This document shows positions 1 to 11,659 of a stretch of DNA of 64,000 bases, in pieces. The notes beneath the pieces were generated by a model, which saw only the letters and a list, made by a program, of their open reading frames with translations, was not told the DNA's origin and did not search any database. Position 1 is the stretch's first letter; every line of letters begins with the position of its first letter. This DNA is from Arachis hypogaea (lineage: Eukaryota; Streptophyta; Magnoliopsida; Fabales; Fabaceae): NCBI RefSeq assembly GCF_003086295.3, contig NC_092050.1, positions 147,442,699 through 147,506,698 on the forward strand. Direction: 5' to 3'. The position numbers and the translations under genes were made by a program.

Positions 1-531
1 CAGTAACCAAGCACAGCAAAAGCAAAAAGATCCAAACTTTCTCAAAGCAAAATCGAAACTTTCTCACCATCAGGCAGAAAAAATGACGTAGAAGGAAAGA
101 AGAACCAACCTGAAATGAAGAAAGAAGCTTCGAAGGGAAGTGAAGGTGGAAAGACGGAATCGCCCAGAAAATCGCCGAATGATGCCGCAAAGCAAAGACA
201 AAGCGTAGACAAAAAATGAGAGAGTAAAGGAAGAAGTTACGAAGAAGAACGAAGAAGAGAAACCGTTTTCTGAGGAAGCAAAATTCAAAATAAAGCCAAG
301 GGAAACGGGGCAATTAATACCAATTAATAAAGGTATTAAACCCTCGCACGTTCCCTAGAACAAAGCGCTAATACAGAAGTGCGCACTTTTAAAGGAAAAA
401 CGTTCTAAATTCAAAAAGGTTCTATAAAGGAAGAAATCGACAAAATGCTTGAACTCGGCTTCACTAGAGAAGGACCGAAGTCTAAAGGACTCGACCTCAA
501 AAAAAGAAGAAGATCGAGCTCAAGCAGGGGC
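1..531 (+). mobile_element. 3' internal end of a Ty3/gypsy element
   Basis: No open frame of useful length is present. The stretch ends in a purine-rich tract (roughly 515-531, AAGCAGGGGCAC-like) directly followed by TGTTCATACC, which is the usual order of polypurine tract then 3' LTR in a plus-strand LTR retrotransposon. Short repeated phrases (TCGACC, TCTAAAGGACTCGACC) are typical of the non-coding tail of Tat/Ogre-type gypsy elements. The family is an inference from style; the element runs off the left edge of the window. Confidence 0.5.
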
Positions 532-1073
532 ACTGTTCATACCCTGGATCGAGCTATCCGACCCGAGATGATTGGCGATAAAGCGACCGACCTTTTCAGG
601 TCAGACTATCCGACCTCTTCCTAAAAGAGGTCAGCCAAATCGACAGAAAAGCCCAAAAAAGGGGCCAAACTCAAGGAATACGACCCAGATCCAAAGGCAG
701 CCCAAGCTTATAGAGATAAGGGCGGTTCCATTGAAGATAAGCTGACCTTGTCAAAAGATAAGATAAGATAAGATAACTAACTTATCTTATCTGAAAAGGT
801 CACTCTACAACTACTATAAATACACTGGAGCACCCAGGTATAACTCATACTCTTATTCTACTAAAAACCTGTTTAATACCCATGCTAACTTAAGTATCGG
901 AATCTCTTGCAGGTACCCCCCACCCTCCGGTGACCAAGGATCAGCAGTGGAGCCAGCCAACAAGTCGGACACAACAGCTCCGGCCGCCACTCACCAGCCG
1001 GACACGTCGGCACCGACCAGTACAGAAGATCTCGACCGAGATCGACCTCCAATTTCAGGTAACCCTCGAAACA
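532..1073 (+). repeat. 3' LTR of the left-edge gypsy element
   Basis: Starts TGTTCATACCC right after the polypurine tract and ends near CTCGAAACA. It contains a good TATA box (815-822) about 30 bases before a plausible transcription start, as expected at the U3/R border. A GATAAG-rich inverted repeat (about 743-802) precedes the TATA box. The next sequence is intronic sequence of an MSH7-like gene fragment, so the element seems to have landed in that gene fragment. The right end is uncertain by a few bases. Confidence 0.5.
815..822 (+). promoter_or_regulatory. TATA box in gypsy LTR
   Basis: TATAAATA within CTACTATAAATACACTGG, inside the LTR. Expected to drive the retrotransposon transcript; as a 3' LTR it could also read out toward 1075 and beyond. 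Confidence 0.45.
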
Positions 1074-1144
1074 ACAACCAAAGAACAATGTCATCTACAA
1101 GAATTTAACAAAGCCAACACAACTGTAAGCATGGAAAAACTTAC

Positions 1145-1685
1145 GGAGTTGGCTCCTCTAGCCTTTGCTTCTTCGGATGTCTCCAACTGCTCCACCCTTC
1201 CAACCTTGTATCTTCACAATGAAAGAAAAAACTCAAAACAAGCATACTAAGTCCTCAATTCATTAGCTAGGAAATTGATATGCAACATGATTAGTAAGAT
1301 TAATTCATATCATCCAATCTATCTGGAGTTAGCCATACTCATCTATGTGCTGCACGAAATCTCCACTTCAGATGTACATTACATTTAGTCAAATCAACTT
1401 TCGAACGAAATCTCACTCTATCCTTAGTACTTACCCCCGAGCAATAAAGTTTTTGAACAGCATCATCAATCCCACTTTCAGATATACCAACCTGAAGTAG
1501 CAAGTAATAACAACTCTCTTTAATCTTTAAGAGGTAAACAAGTAGGAAAGTAATAACCAAACGACTATATACGACAAAAGAGTTGATCTGTCGACATTTT
1601 CCCACACCGCTTAATGTTATTTTCCAATCAAGCTCCTTATGGCCAATTTCAGCATCCATTTCATAGAGCTCATAAAACTTCCCCG
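1145..1685 (-). pseudogene. MSH7/MSH6-like mismatch-repair gene fragment (three exons)
   Basis: Three minus-strand exon pieces read in order. Exon 1 (1685-1588) begins GKFYELYEMDAEIGHKEL and ends GKCRQ. Exon 2 (1491-1435) encodes VGISESGIDDAVQKL after a CAG acceptor and before a GTAAGT donor. Exon 3 (1211-1145) encodes KVGRVEQLETSEEAKARGAN before a GTAAGT donor. This is the mismatch-recognition domain I of plant MutS proteins; GKFYE holds the Phe-X-Glu motif that stacks on the mismatched base. The match is best to MSH7, a plant-specific MSH6 relative. The donor after exon 1 is not GT, the exon 2/3 join is one base out of frame, and the rest of the ~1,100-residue gene is absent. It is a broken fragment between two retrotransposon LTRs. 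Confidence 0.8.
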
Positions 1686-1775
1686 GTGATTGCCATTAAT
1701 TATGGTAGACTACTATTAATTGAAGTTAATGAATACACAGTAAATCCTCAGAAAAGTCAATGAAGGATTACCATG

Positions 1776-3328
1776 TGTTCATAATATGCCGCACAAGAAA
1801 AATAAGGTAATCCTAAAGATCTATTTTGTACTTAAACTTTATTCCAATAATATACAATATATATAGATCAGATCTAAATACCTGTGTACGCTAGTAAAAA
1901 TCACTTTCTCCTTCGATGGTACGAAGGCGCTATGCGTATCCCCACCGAGACCAACATTTACTGTCAACTCCTTGACCAATGGACATCTGATCTAAATTGA
2001 GAAACCTCTTGCAAATCTTTGCACGCCATAAAATTCTTCTCCAAAAATCAGGCTCACATACGTTTATGTGTGTAGAGGTAACGGAATAAAACTCTTGTTA
2101 TTCTCGTCTGTGTCACATTCCTCTACTCTTGGTATACATATATATAGTATGAGATTTGTTACTGAATCCTTCAAATTTTATGAATCATATCATAACAATT
2201 TAAAACAGAATCAATTTGGATCTCATCCAAATTTATAATTCAAATTCAGAAATAGAATAACTAATTATTCTCAAATCTCATTTAATATTCTCAATTATCA
2301 TACTATTATTATATTCTTGATACTAGCAAAAAATATAATAATATTCCATCTGAATTAATATAATTATTTATTTGATCAAATCAAAATAATAATTAAATAA
2401 TTCTACAGCAAAGATTAGAACACTCGTTAGTGTGTGACCCTATAGGTTCAATACTAAGCGGGTAGTAAATTAGTCATACTAAATTTACTAATCAAGGTTG
2501 ACGTCTAGCAACACTCCTCAACGACCCGATAGTTTGAAGTAATTTATTTTTACTAAGAACCTCAGAAGAACAAAGTATAATTCCTTCTATCTTTCCAGCT
2601 CTTGGTTAATCTTTCGAGTATGGTTTAATTATCAAACTCTAACTTGTTACCATTATTATAATGAACTGTGAATGACCTAAGAAACTCATTTCTTCATTCA
2701 TTCAATCCCCTTGGCCAAGGTTTTATTCATCTCAGTCATTATAATCATAGAGCACAAACTCTTTACCGAGAGTTTATAGATTCCTTATTGACTAATCATT
2801 AATTCTACAAGTATTTAAATCATACCCAATATCCATTCAACTAGCACCCTAGGGTATTAGGTGTCCGGAATCAAAGTATAATAAATACATTGTTAATTAC
2901 TAAGATAGTCGCAGGTCAAAGGAAACTCTATTACTATGTTCATCTTGAGAATATCCTATTGACAAATATACGGTAATTATAACCATTAGGAATTCTCAGA
3001 GTGAGTCAGTTCAATAGTCATATCTTTATATGTACCATCTATATATAAAATTTAATAAATTAGATCTATTAATCTTTATCCAATGAAGACAATTATATAT
3101 ATATTGGTCTTTCCAGATTATTAATGTCCTTTTTAATAATCCTATGACCAAGAACAATTTAGATTAAATTATAAAAGATTTATCTCTCAATATTATGATC
3201 ACTATCACAATGATAAATCTCTAAATTTAATCAAGGACCTTATTATATTAACATTTTAATATAATAACAATAACAAATTATTTGACACGTGATTGATTGG
3301 ATTGTGGTCATACTACTTATTCCCAACA
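1776..3328 (-). mobile_element. Ty1/copia-type LTR, reverse orientation
   Basis: Read on the minus strand, the LTR begins TGTTGGGAATAAG at 3328 directly after the purine tract CAAGTGGGAGAT, the classic plant copia polypurine tract and 3' LTR start. It ends near 1776 in ...ATGAACA. It is AT-rich with no coding potential. The second LTR is not in the window, so this is a 3' LTR of a truncated element. The end at 1776 is approximate and no target duplication could be defined. Confidence 0.55.
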
Positions 3329-4951
3329 ATCTCCCACTTGCACGAGAGCCAATCATGATAGATTGGATCTTGGGCATACTATTATCACAATAATCTCCCA
3401 CTTGCACTAGAGCCAATCAATCATGTGTATAATTTTTCAATGCACATTTGTGTTTATCAAAACCCTTTTGACCTTAAACACCTTTGCTCTTGAGCATGTT
3501 TGCTTGACCTTTTGTAAAATACACCTAGTGCATAATAAATATCACGTTTTCTCAAAACATGAAATCTCCCACTACAATAGTGTATAATTTTATTTTAAGG
3601 ACAATCCTTATTGAACATGATTATAAAAAATCTAAGTAACCATTAGATTTATCTTTATAGAATTGTATCATTATACAAATAGGCTACTTTTTCGAAAAGT
3701 TAGTTTGACGATCAAACTTTTTATACTTTCAAGAGAAAGTATATCCTCTATTGAGTGGTATACAATTCTAATAAAAGTAATTGTACTCCCACTATTTCTT
3801 TAAGATGGAATCCCTTTTCTAAAAAGGAATTTAACCTCTTATCACAGACATTTTGTCATAAGAAGAGTGATAAAAATAATCTCATTATTTCTTTAGGGTA
3901 ACCAATAAATCTCATTTATTGGACCTAATATCAATTCTATTGGTGTACAATCTCTTAACACATAAGACATCTCCAAACACTAATATTCTTGAGTTTCAGT
4001 TTCTGCCTTTTTCATATCTCATATGGGTAAAAAGTTGATTTAGTGAGAAATTTGTTAATTTAGCCACATTTCTAAAATGTAGTCTAAATATTTAACAAAA
4101 GATTAGCAACTGAATCAAATTCCTTGTTTGGAGTACATAGAGTACTAGTATTTATACACGGAGAGAATCTCATTTTCTATTTAATAGAATATCAATTAGA
4201 TATTAGAGATTTTACTTTAAACTCTTATAATAAAAATACTCAATATTTTTATTATTGGTCAAACTAACCCTTAAGAGCAATTTTGATTCGCATCCTCAAT
4301 ACTCATATTGAATTTTTCTAAAAAGGCCACAAACCTTAATCATATTAAGGCCAATTATAAATTGTTTGTAACAAAATAAATCTCCAAAAATGCTTGCAAG
4401 AATAATTCTCGCAAAAGCTATTTGCCTAATGGCATTCCAACTTCTAAAGTTGTTTAATTCAAAATATATCGCCCAATACTCCCACTAATTTAAATAAAAT
4501 CTTTGATAGTCATACTATCTTACTTTGGGCACCACATCTTCTCAAGATGTTCAGCAATAAATAGTAGGGAGATGTCTTTGAAATTAGAACTTATGGCTGT
4601 CCAAACAACCCATGTAAAATAATATTACAAATATTTTAAAAGTTCTGATCATTTCAAAAATAATTTTATTGGAAGATATTATTTTAATAGAATTATCATC
4701 TCCATGATAACTCTTTCATACACGAGAACAATTCTCAAATGTCAATATATTACTTTCAAGTATGTCACACAAAAATGAGCATATTTAAAAATTTAAAATA
4801 TAAAAGTAAATCAAGAAATCTATATTTCTGACAAAATTATTTAGAATCACGAATGAGTATCTTGGTTGTCATCAAGTTATTACTCATACCTTTTTCAAAT
4901 AAACACGATTAAATTATATCCCATATAATTATAATCCCAAATAATTATCTA
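3329..4951 (-). other. Non-coding interior of the truncated copia-like element
   Basis: AT-rich stretch with no ORF. The LTR/polypurine junction is duplicated in tandem: the phrase CTCCCACTTGCAC..AGAGCCAATCA occurs at about 3331 and again at about 3394. A related phrase (AATCTCCCACTACAATAG) follows near 3565. The stretch ends abruptly where the MBF1c-like sequence begins. I see no reverse transcriptase or RNase H motif on either strand, so if this is element interior it is the non-coding part or a coding-less derivative. Confidence 0.35.
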
Positions 4952-5329
4952 GTTGTCCAGCCCAAGGCTCAGGACCTTCGTAATCCCAAGGCCGTGAACC
5001 AGGCCCTGAGGTCGGGTGCCGAGGTGCAGACCATCAAAAAATTTGACGCGGGGTCTAACAGGAAGCCCGGGCCTGGGATCAACGCGAGGAAGCTGGAGGA
5101 AGGGACAGAGCCCGCGGCGCTGGAGCGGGTGGCGGTGGAGGCGAGGCAGGCCATACAGAAGGCCCGTCTGGATAAGAAGATGAGGCAGGCAGAGTTGGCG
5201 AAGCAGATCAACGAGAGGCCGCAGGTGGTGCAGGAGTACGAGAACGGCAAAGCCCAGCCCAACCAGGCTGTGCTCGCTAAGATGGAGAGAGTTCTTGGTT
5301 TCAAGCTCAGGGGCGAAATCGGAAAATGA
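4952..5329 (+). pseudogene. MBF1c-like transcriptional co-activator, N-terminally truncated
   Basis: The frame reads VVQPKAQDLRNPKAVNQALR near the start and closes with KLRGEIGK and a TGA. This is Multiprotein Bridging Factor 1, MBF1c subtype (heat-responsive co-activator linking bZIP-type factors to TBP): an N-terminal MBF1 region followed by an HTH_3 domain (LAKQINERPQVVQEYENGKA). The first ~20 residues of the family (ending in an ITQDW-type motif) are missing; homology starts abruptly at AT-rich repeat DNA, so there is no native start codon. An internal ATG at 4994 could start a 111-residue product with an intact HTH. The body is GC-rich, unlike its surroundings, with no frame lesion, so truncation looks recent. 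MBF1c is commonly intronless, so retro-copy and DNA copy cannot be told apart. Confidence 0.8.
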
Positions 5330-5442
5330 AAGAAGATTTTCCTTTAATAAGAGTGCTTTGTGTGTTATTCTTATATATTTCAATTAAATATTGAAAATTT
5401 CCGGCATTAGGCATTAATGCTTGATTTGGTTTGTGATTACAG

Positions 5443-5697
5443 GTCAAGCAATCTTTTCTTATTGCTCCACACGAATCACATTTTCAAATAGTACACCATA
5501 TTTTAAGGGAGTATGTCATGCAAACACCTGATTATAAGGTTAATACATTTGATATTTCAAGTTCGGCTTTTCAAGATGATCCATGGTTTTGACTGGGAGG
5601 GAGAAGCCGCGTATCATGCTTGGCTGGGTTATTACAACTCAATTAGGGAAATTGGGAGGGAGAAGTCCACCATAGCTGAGCTTGCAAACCGGTTTTT
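5443..5697 (+). pseudogene. DEAD-box RNA helicase (RH31-like) C-terminal fragments
   Basis: An exon at 5443-5538 follows a TTACAG acceptor and precedes a GT donor; it encodes VKQSFLIAPHESHFQIVHHI and ends in QTPDYK, the start of the helicase C-terminal domain of the RH25/26/31 group. About 60 bases later, 5603-5697 encodes EAAYHAWLGYYNSIREIGRE and on to ELANRF, which in the family lies over 100 residues further on. The middle exons (SAT and arginine-finger motifs) are deleted, so this is a non-functional mosaic. It lies 113 bases after the MBF1c stop in the same direction, suggesting joint capture or a shared rearrangement. Confidence 0.72.
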
Positions 5698-6406
5698 CTG
5701 AATCAATTCATTTACGACGGATGGGGACTTATTTGTCTATGACACGTAATGGGCCATGTGGTGTCTAAATGTATCAGTCATCGTTTTTCGTTGTCGAGTA
5801 CAAATGAAAAATTAAGCTAAGGACTGATTCGTTTGCAGGAAGAAAAGCTTGAGTATGTTTCTGTGTATTAATTTTTTTTTAGAAATTAAAGTGTTTATTT
5901 TTAAAATTTTTGGAGAGGTAATTATTCTTTTATTTTTTTAATTTTTTTTTCTAATTTAAAACTAAAAAAAGGTTGAAAAGTAAAAATTGGCCGGTCCAAG
6001 TTCGATCCGACCGATTGGTTTTTGGCTGGTTCAATGATTTTGGGACAGCTTTTATAATGACAATTTTATCTAATAAATCAAATCGAAATTGTTGACGCTT
6101 TCTAATAGTTTAGGACCCGTTCGTCTGATCAGTCAGGTCTGATTTTTAAAACTATGATAAAAAGGTTCGAGTTGAGTCGAATTTTAGCTTAGACAAACCG
6201 AAATCATGTTGTAAATATATGACTTAAGTCTAGGTCTATTATTTTTTATTCGGTTCGAGCCGGACTTGTTTAAAAGTCCAACAAGACCATAAATTTATTT
6301 AAAAATCCTATTTCGTAAATTTAACTCAAAGCAATCAATCTAAAATATGTAAATTGGCATTAAAAACATTCTAGAACTTATAATTTATAATTTATAAATC
6401 AAAATT

Positions 6407-6496
<90 letters not shown>

Positions 6497-7063
6497 GCCA
6501 ATACATGAGTTTGGTGTTCAAAATTATTTTTCAATTTTACCCTTCCTAATAATCTATCCTACTATATATCAGTTATTCTATATTAAAAAACTTCCACTAC
6601 TTTATCTACTTTCTCATCATATACATTCACGTTCTCTCTTATCTAATTAATTCACACAATCACGAAACTTCTATAATTATCTCTTTCCTCTCTTACTATC
6701 TATCATATCAGGTTACTGTTACTGCATAATTGAAAAACTTTTTTTTCTTTTCTGATTCATCTTCTCTTACATCCTTCTCACTTTTACTTAAATATAACAT
6801 AAAACTTTATATAAGGATAATTGGTGTTTAAATTTAAGTTTCAATATTGCTCCTAAAGAAAGGTTTATTATTAAAAAATTCTTTTATCAGTTACGTTAAA
6901 TAAAAATTTTTCTATCCATTTTTTCACAATAATCTCATTCAGCCTGTTTGGAATGCATCTGATTTAAAATCATAGATGAATTGAATTCTATTCCTTGCTT
7001 TGGAATAGAAAAAAACTATGAAGTTGAATTCCGGTGAGAATCTCTTTCATTTTGTATCAATTT
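5698..7063. other. AT-rich intergenic sequence with a TA microsatellite
   Basis: No gene or recognisable coding fragment on either strand apart from the TA repeat listed separately. The sequence is T/A-rich with several homopolymer runs. Confidence 0.4.
6409..6494. repeat. (TA)n microsatellite, about 43 units
   Basis: Uninterrupted alternating TA over about 86 bases; likely length-variable between individuals. Confidence 0.95.
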
Positions 7064-10000
7064 TTGAGGACGAAAATTTTTATAACGTGGCTAGGATGAA
7101 AGACCCAAGACTTTTGAAAAGTCCTATTTTAAACTAATCCCAAATTATATATATTTATTTATAGTTTTAATTTCAGAAATTATTTTTATTGAAAAATAAT
7201 TAAAGGCAATTAATCGGACTTGAAATAAATTAAGGTTTTTATCCAAACTCTATACCTACGGATTATTTTTCTATTTATGATTTAAAGTTCTGAGAATTCG
7301 AAAATAATGAGGTTTGGCTATTTAAATTAGAATTTTGTCTAATTTTATAATTATTGAATTATTTTCTATATTTAAATTATAAAATTGGTAGTTATGAAAT
7401 AATAAGAATTTTATATGATTTGATTTTAGTTACTTTATATTTATATCATTTAATATTTTAAGTTAAAGGTAAAGAAAATTAATTATATTACCATGTATTT
7501 TCAATTAGAGTAATTTATTGGGAATCAATTAGTATTTTTATACCACAAATAATATTTTACAGTAATTTTAGAGATTAAATTAGTTTTTAAAAAAATTAAT
7601 ACTTTATGCTTCAATTTTATTAAAATTACCAAATTATCCTTATACCTAATTTTTACCAAAACCCTAAATCCCCAAAATATCATCCTAACCCTAATTTTCC
7701 CAAAAACCTAGCCGCCAATGCTAACCCCCCCTTCATACCCCACTAACCGAAGAAAGAAAGAAGGAAAAGAAAAGAAAAAGAAAAGAAAGGGAGGAACAGA
7801 GAGCAAAGGGCGTTGAGGAAGAATGGGAAAGGGGGAAGAGGGACGAGAGGGAGACGGCGCTGGCGGACGTCACTACCGCCGCGCCGCCATGTCACATAGA
7901 GAAGAGAGAGGGAGAACCAAGGAAGGAGAAGAGAGGGAAGGTCGCGCTGCTACCTCGCCGCCGCTCCCTGCGCCGGTTGCCATCGCCACCACTGAATCAT
8001 CGCGCTGCCACGCCGCCGCCACCGTCGGGCTGCTGTGCTGCCATCGATACGGTTCACAGAGGAAGGAAGCGCTACGATGAGGAAGGGAGCAGGAGCCCGT
8101 CGCGCTCGCTGCAAGTCCGTCGTCCGTGTCTTGTCGCTGTGCTGGAGTCGTCGCCGCCAATGCTGAGCACCACCGCTGCCGCCTTTGATGAAAGCCGCCA
8201 CCATAGCTGGGAAGAACGGAGTAGGGGTTTTTCTTAAATCTATTTTACATTACAGGGTTGTTGTAAATCGATATTAATGCGTAAAATACATTTTTGTGAT
8301 TTCGTGAGTCTTATGAATTGAATTGAGCTGTTTTGGTTGAATGAGATTATTAGTTTGATTGATAAATTGACCGATTGAGAAAGCTAAATATTTGGATTAG
8401 TTGATTGATGTTGTTAAAGCAGTTTTCCTTGAATTATTAGAGAAGATTTATTATTGCGTTTTAGGTTAATTTTGGAAACGGTTTGATTTTAGAAAAGATT
8501 TAATATTAAAATTTGATTTGATATTAAACCCGATTTGATATCGGAATTTGATTTTAAAATAAATTTGGAAAAGACTTGATATTTGAAAACGGGTTATTTA
8601 TTGAGAATGATTTGCTACTTTGGAAATGATTCAAAAAGTGTTTGAGGAATGGCTTGGTTTGAAACTATTTGAGATGACCGAGAATTCTTAACTATTGATT
8701 GATGTTGTTGGTTGAAGTCGGTTAAAATTGCGATTTATAGGATTGGTTGATTGAATTCTGGATTTTGCAGTTTCCTTGGATTGAGTGTTGTTGTGATAAT
8801 GGTTATTGGAAGTGATTTGACTGATTAACAGGAGTCTGGTTTGATTTGGTTGGAACCCGAAAAGGGTGGCAGTGTCCAAGTTTTAGAGGAGATGCTGTCG
8901 AAATTTTATAAAATTGGATGTTTTATTTGAAGTAATTAATTAAAAAGATTTGTTTTTAAACATTATATGTTTTAAGATTGATTTATTTATCAAAGAAAAA
9001 ATTACATTTTGAATTAGGATTGTTAACGAACGGAATGGAAAGAAGGATGATGAGGATTTTCTTTGAAATATGATTTTTGAATGAATTTGGAAATGAGATT
9101 TGGATTGATGAATGATTATGATGTTGAGAATGTTGAGATATGATCTTTGAATTATTCATATGGCTTATGAATTTGAAATATCTGAGATACGAGATTCCCT
9201 GGATTAAGTGCCGTGGCTTGCCACCACGTGTACCAGGTTGAAAACTCGATACTCTGTTGACCCTACGACGTAAGTGTGACCGGGCACTATATAAATTCCC
9301 GGGAATGTTACCCCTATTGAGCAATATTGATTATTTGAGAAAAAGCTATGCATAGACTCTTGGGGATGCACATCGGGGGACAGCCTAAGGACAATTCAGA
9401 CTTGTCGGGTTGGCTGGATAACCGACAGATGAGCCTCATCAGCCATAGGACAGGCATGCATCACATGCATTTGTATGCTTTGCTTGGGTTTGAACTTGTT
9501 TTGGTTTGCCTAATTGCTAAACTGTTCTTAACTGCTACCTACTTGTGCTTTCCTTGTCTGTCTTGCCTGTGTTTGTCCTGGCGTGCTACATTTGAGAATG
9601 AACTTTGGTGCTGAGTTAATGATTATGTTGTTTGATTGCGTGGTTGGTTTCTGATTGAGATTTTCTTATAAGAAAGGAAATGTTTTGGATTTCTAAAAGA
9701 TTGAACATTGTTTCTTTGAAAAGGTTTTGAACAATTACCTATTGGTTTTTAAAAGATTCATAAGGCAATGATAATTACTGAGCTTGAAAATAATTTTCTT
9801 GTTGAATATCTTCTTATGACAACTTTGAAACTCTGTGGTGAGACCATGTGGTTAGGTTCTCACCCCCCTACAGCTTTACCTTTTCTGGAACCGGATGAAG
9901 AAGCATTAAGAAAAGTTATATTGCATTTGGTTTATATGTTGTTGTGTTAATTAGATTATTTTCTTCCCTCGTCTTTTTTTTTATTACAAGTTTGTAAGAG

Positions 10001-10251
10001 GGATAGGAGTTGTATGTTTTATATGTATATTATATTATGAGATATTATGTAAGGAGTCTTGTATATGAATCTATGCCTGCTTGTATTTTTCTTAAGATAA
10101 AGTATTTATTTCCGGTTTTTAAAGAAATCAGCGATACAGTGTCGAGTCACAGGCTCCTATTTTAATATTTAGTATGTAAAGTAGTCGTAATACTTCTTGC
10201 TATCACAGTAGCACAGCCGGAAGCATGATTTCTGATAGTGAGGGTGTTACA
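7064..10251 (+). mobile_element. 3' end and long LTR of a Tekay-like Ty3/gypsy element
   Basis: The phrase TTGAGGACGAAAATTTTTAT (from about 7063) is the characteristic tail of Tekay/Del chromovirus polyproteins plus polypurine tract; a related phrase precedes the 3' LTR at 54079. The LTR starts about 7097 (TGAAAGACCC) and ends GGTGTTACA at 10251, about 3.15 kb. Inside it is a GC-rich island (about 7840-8215) and an AT/T-rich remainder with short spurious frames. No pol, no second LTR and no target duplication are visible, so it is a fragment or the remnant of a deleted element. Confidence 0.6.
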
Positions 10252-11265
10252 TTTTTCATTCAAAAAATTTGAGAAAAAAATATAATAATAAAAAGTATAA
10301 TTATGAAAAATGAACAAGAATAATGTAAGAAAAAATAAAAAATAAGTTATGTCCCTTATTAGTATCTATGTGTCCTTCCTATCAGGATGGACATAAAATA
10401 CACTAATTCAGTGTCTTTGAACACAATGTCTCTGTCCATGTCTCATTTGCTAAACACAATTTTGTATCTATGTGTCTCTGTCTCAGTGTCCCGTCCCTGT
10501 AAACAAATGCAGCTTCAGATTCTGATCGACAGATGCATTCGGAATAAACGGCGTACTGGTGGCGAGCTGGCGATGATGACTTGGCTCTCTGCATTCTTTG
10601 TCTCGCTTTCCTTCTCTCTCTCCCTCTCTCCGTCACGTCTCTGTCTCCCTCGCCCAGTCTACGGCAGAATCACCGGCAGCGACGAAGACTCGGCTCTCCC
10701 TCTCTTGTACTGGCGACGATGCGACACGTCTCTTCCTCTCTCGCACCAGCGGCAACGCGACATTGCTCTTCCTCTCTCGGGTCCACAGCCAACAACTTAG
10801 ACGGCTTGTAAATCCCTCTCTCAAATCTGTAGCGGGCGGCGCTTCAATGACAGTGACTAAGCGTTGTCTATTTTTCTATTTTCTTAATTTTTAATTTTTT
10901 TTATTTTTCGATTTGTGGTACTAGGAGCTGGGAGGACTGTTCTGTTTGTTTATTGTTAAATGTTCATGTTCTCTGTTTTTCTATTGTTCATGTTCTAATG
11001 TTCATATTGAATTTCTTATATATTCTATATCTATTTTATATTTTTCTATTTCTGGTTCTACTTGTTGATATTTATAATATTAATATATTATTTTGGAGTT
11101 TTTTATATAGAAAAAAGGAGAAGGCAGGGTGGCCCGCCAACCTCCAGACTGTCTTTTGGTGGACAGACCGATTAAGACGGATTTTGGCAGGATGGGGCAA
11201 AGCAGAGCAGGCTGACCCGCTTTGCCAATCTTAATTTTTACTGAACAACTATACAATTTCTTTTT
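10252..11265. other. Intergenic, repeat-derived sequence with a GC-rich patch
   Basis: Contains phrases built on GTGTCTCTGTC / TGTCCCGTCCCTG (10400-10500), a GC-rich CTCTCTC/CGACGAC patch (10590-10860) and a T-rich tract. Overlapping frames in several directions are composition artefacts. I recognise no protein family. Confidence 0.3.
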
Positions 11266-11603
11266 TTGAGAAAGGACAAATAGGTTCTTGACCTTTTGGC
11301 CTGCGGACATTTATATCCTTGAGAATTTGAAAATACATTTAAATTCTTGACTTTCTCAAAATCTGGACATATCAATCATTGGGTCTAGTTTGTCCCATTT
11401 TAAAAATTTTTCCACGTGTACATCCGTATATCGGCCAAATCAAGACACCAGAAGCCATGTTTGATGTTTTCGTTGGGTCTGCCAGACCCAAATAAACAGA
11501 AAGATGTGTCCAAATTTTAAGAAGGTCAATAAATTAAATATATTTTCAAATCGTTAGAAATTTAAATGTCTTTAGGCCAAAAAGTTAAAGACCTATTTCT
11601 CTT
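11266..11603. mobile_element. Small fold-back (MITE-like) element
   Basis: The left arm starting GAGAAAGGACAAATAGGTTC is matched in inverse by the right end reading ...AAAGACCTATTTCTC; the arms pair with modest mismatch for about 100 bases each. Both ends sit in T-runs, so target duplication length is ambiguous. No coding capacity. The style (long inverted arms, short centre) resembles non-autonomous Mutator-type MITEs. Confidence 0.55.
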
Positions 11604-11659
11604 TTTTTTTTTCAGATAAAACTTTTAACAATTTACACCAACAGCTATAATTTCTGGTC

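Noticed and set aside
930..1250. 106-residue plus-strand frame
   Set aside because: Spans the LTR end and the antisense of MSH7-like exon 3; no family resemblance.
4949..5383. Minus-strand frames of 111 and 144 residues
   Set aside because: Antisense of the MBF1c-like coding sequence, open because of its GC-rich codons.
7823..8237. Several overlapping frames on both strands
   Set aside because: Composition artefact of the GC-rich island inside the LTR; no frame is favoured.
9348..9614. 88-residue plus-strand frame with hydrophobic stretch
   Set aside because: Lies in the long gypsy LTR, ends in low-complexity Leu/Cys and matches no family; best explained as chance.
10387..10894. Ser/Leu/Arg-rich overlapping frames
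   Set aside because: Arise from CTCTCTC/CGACGA simple-sequence DNA; conflicting frames on both strands.
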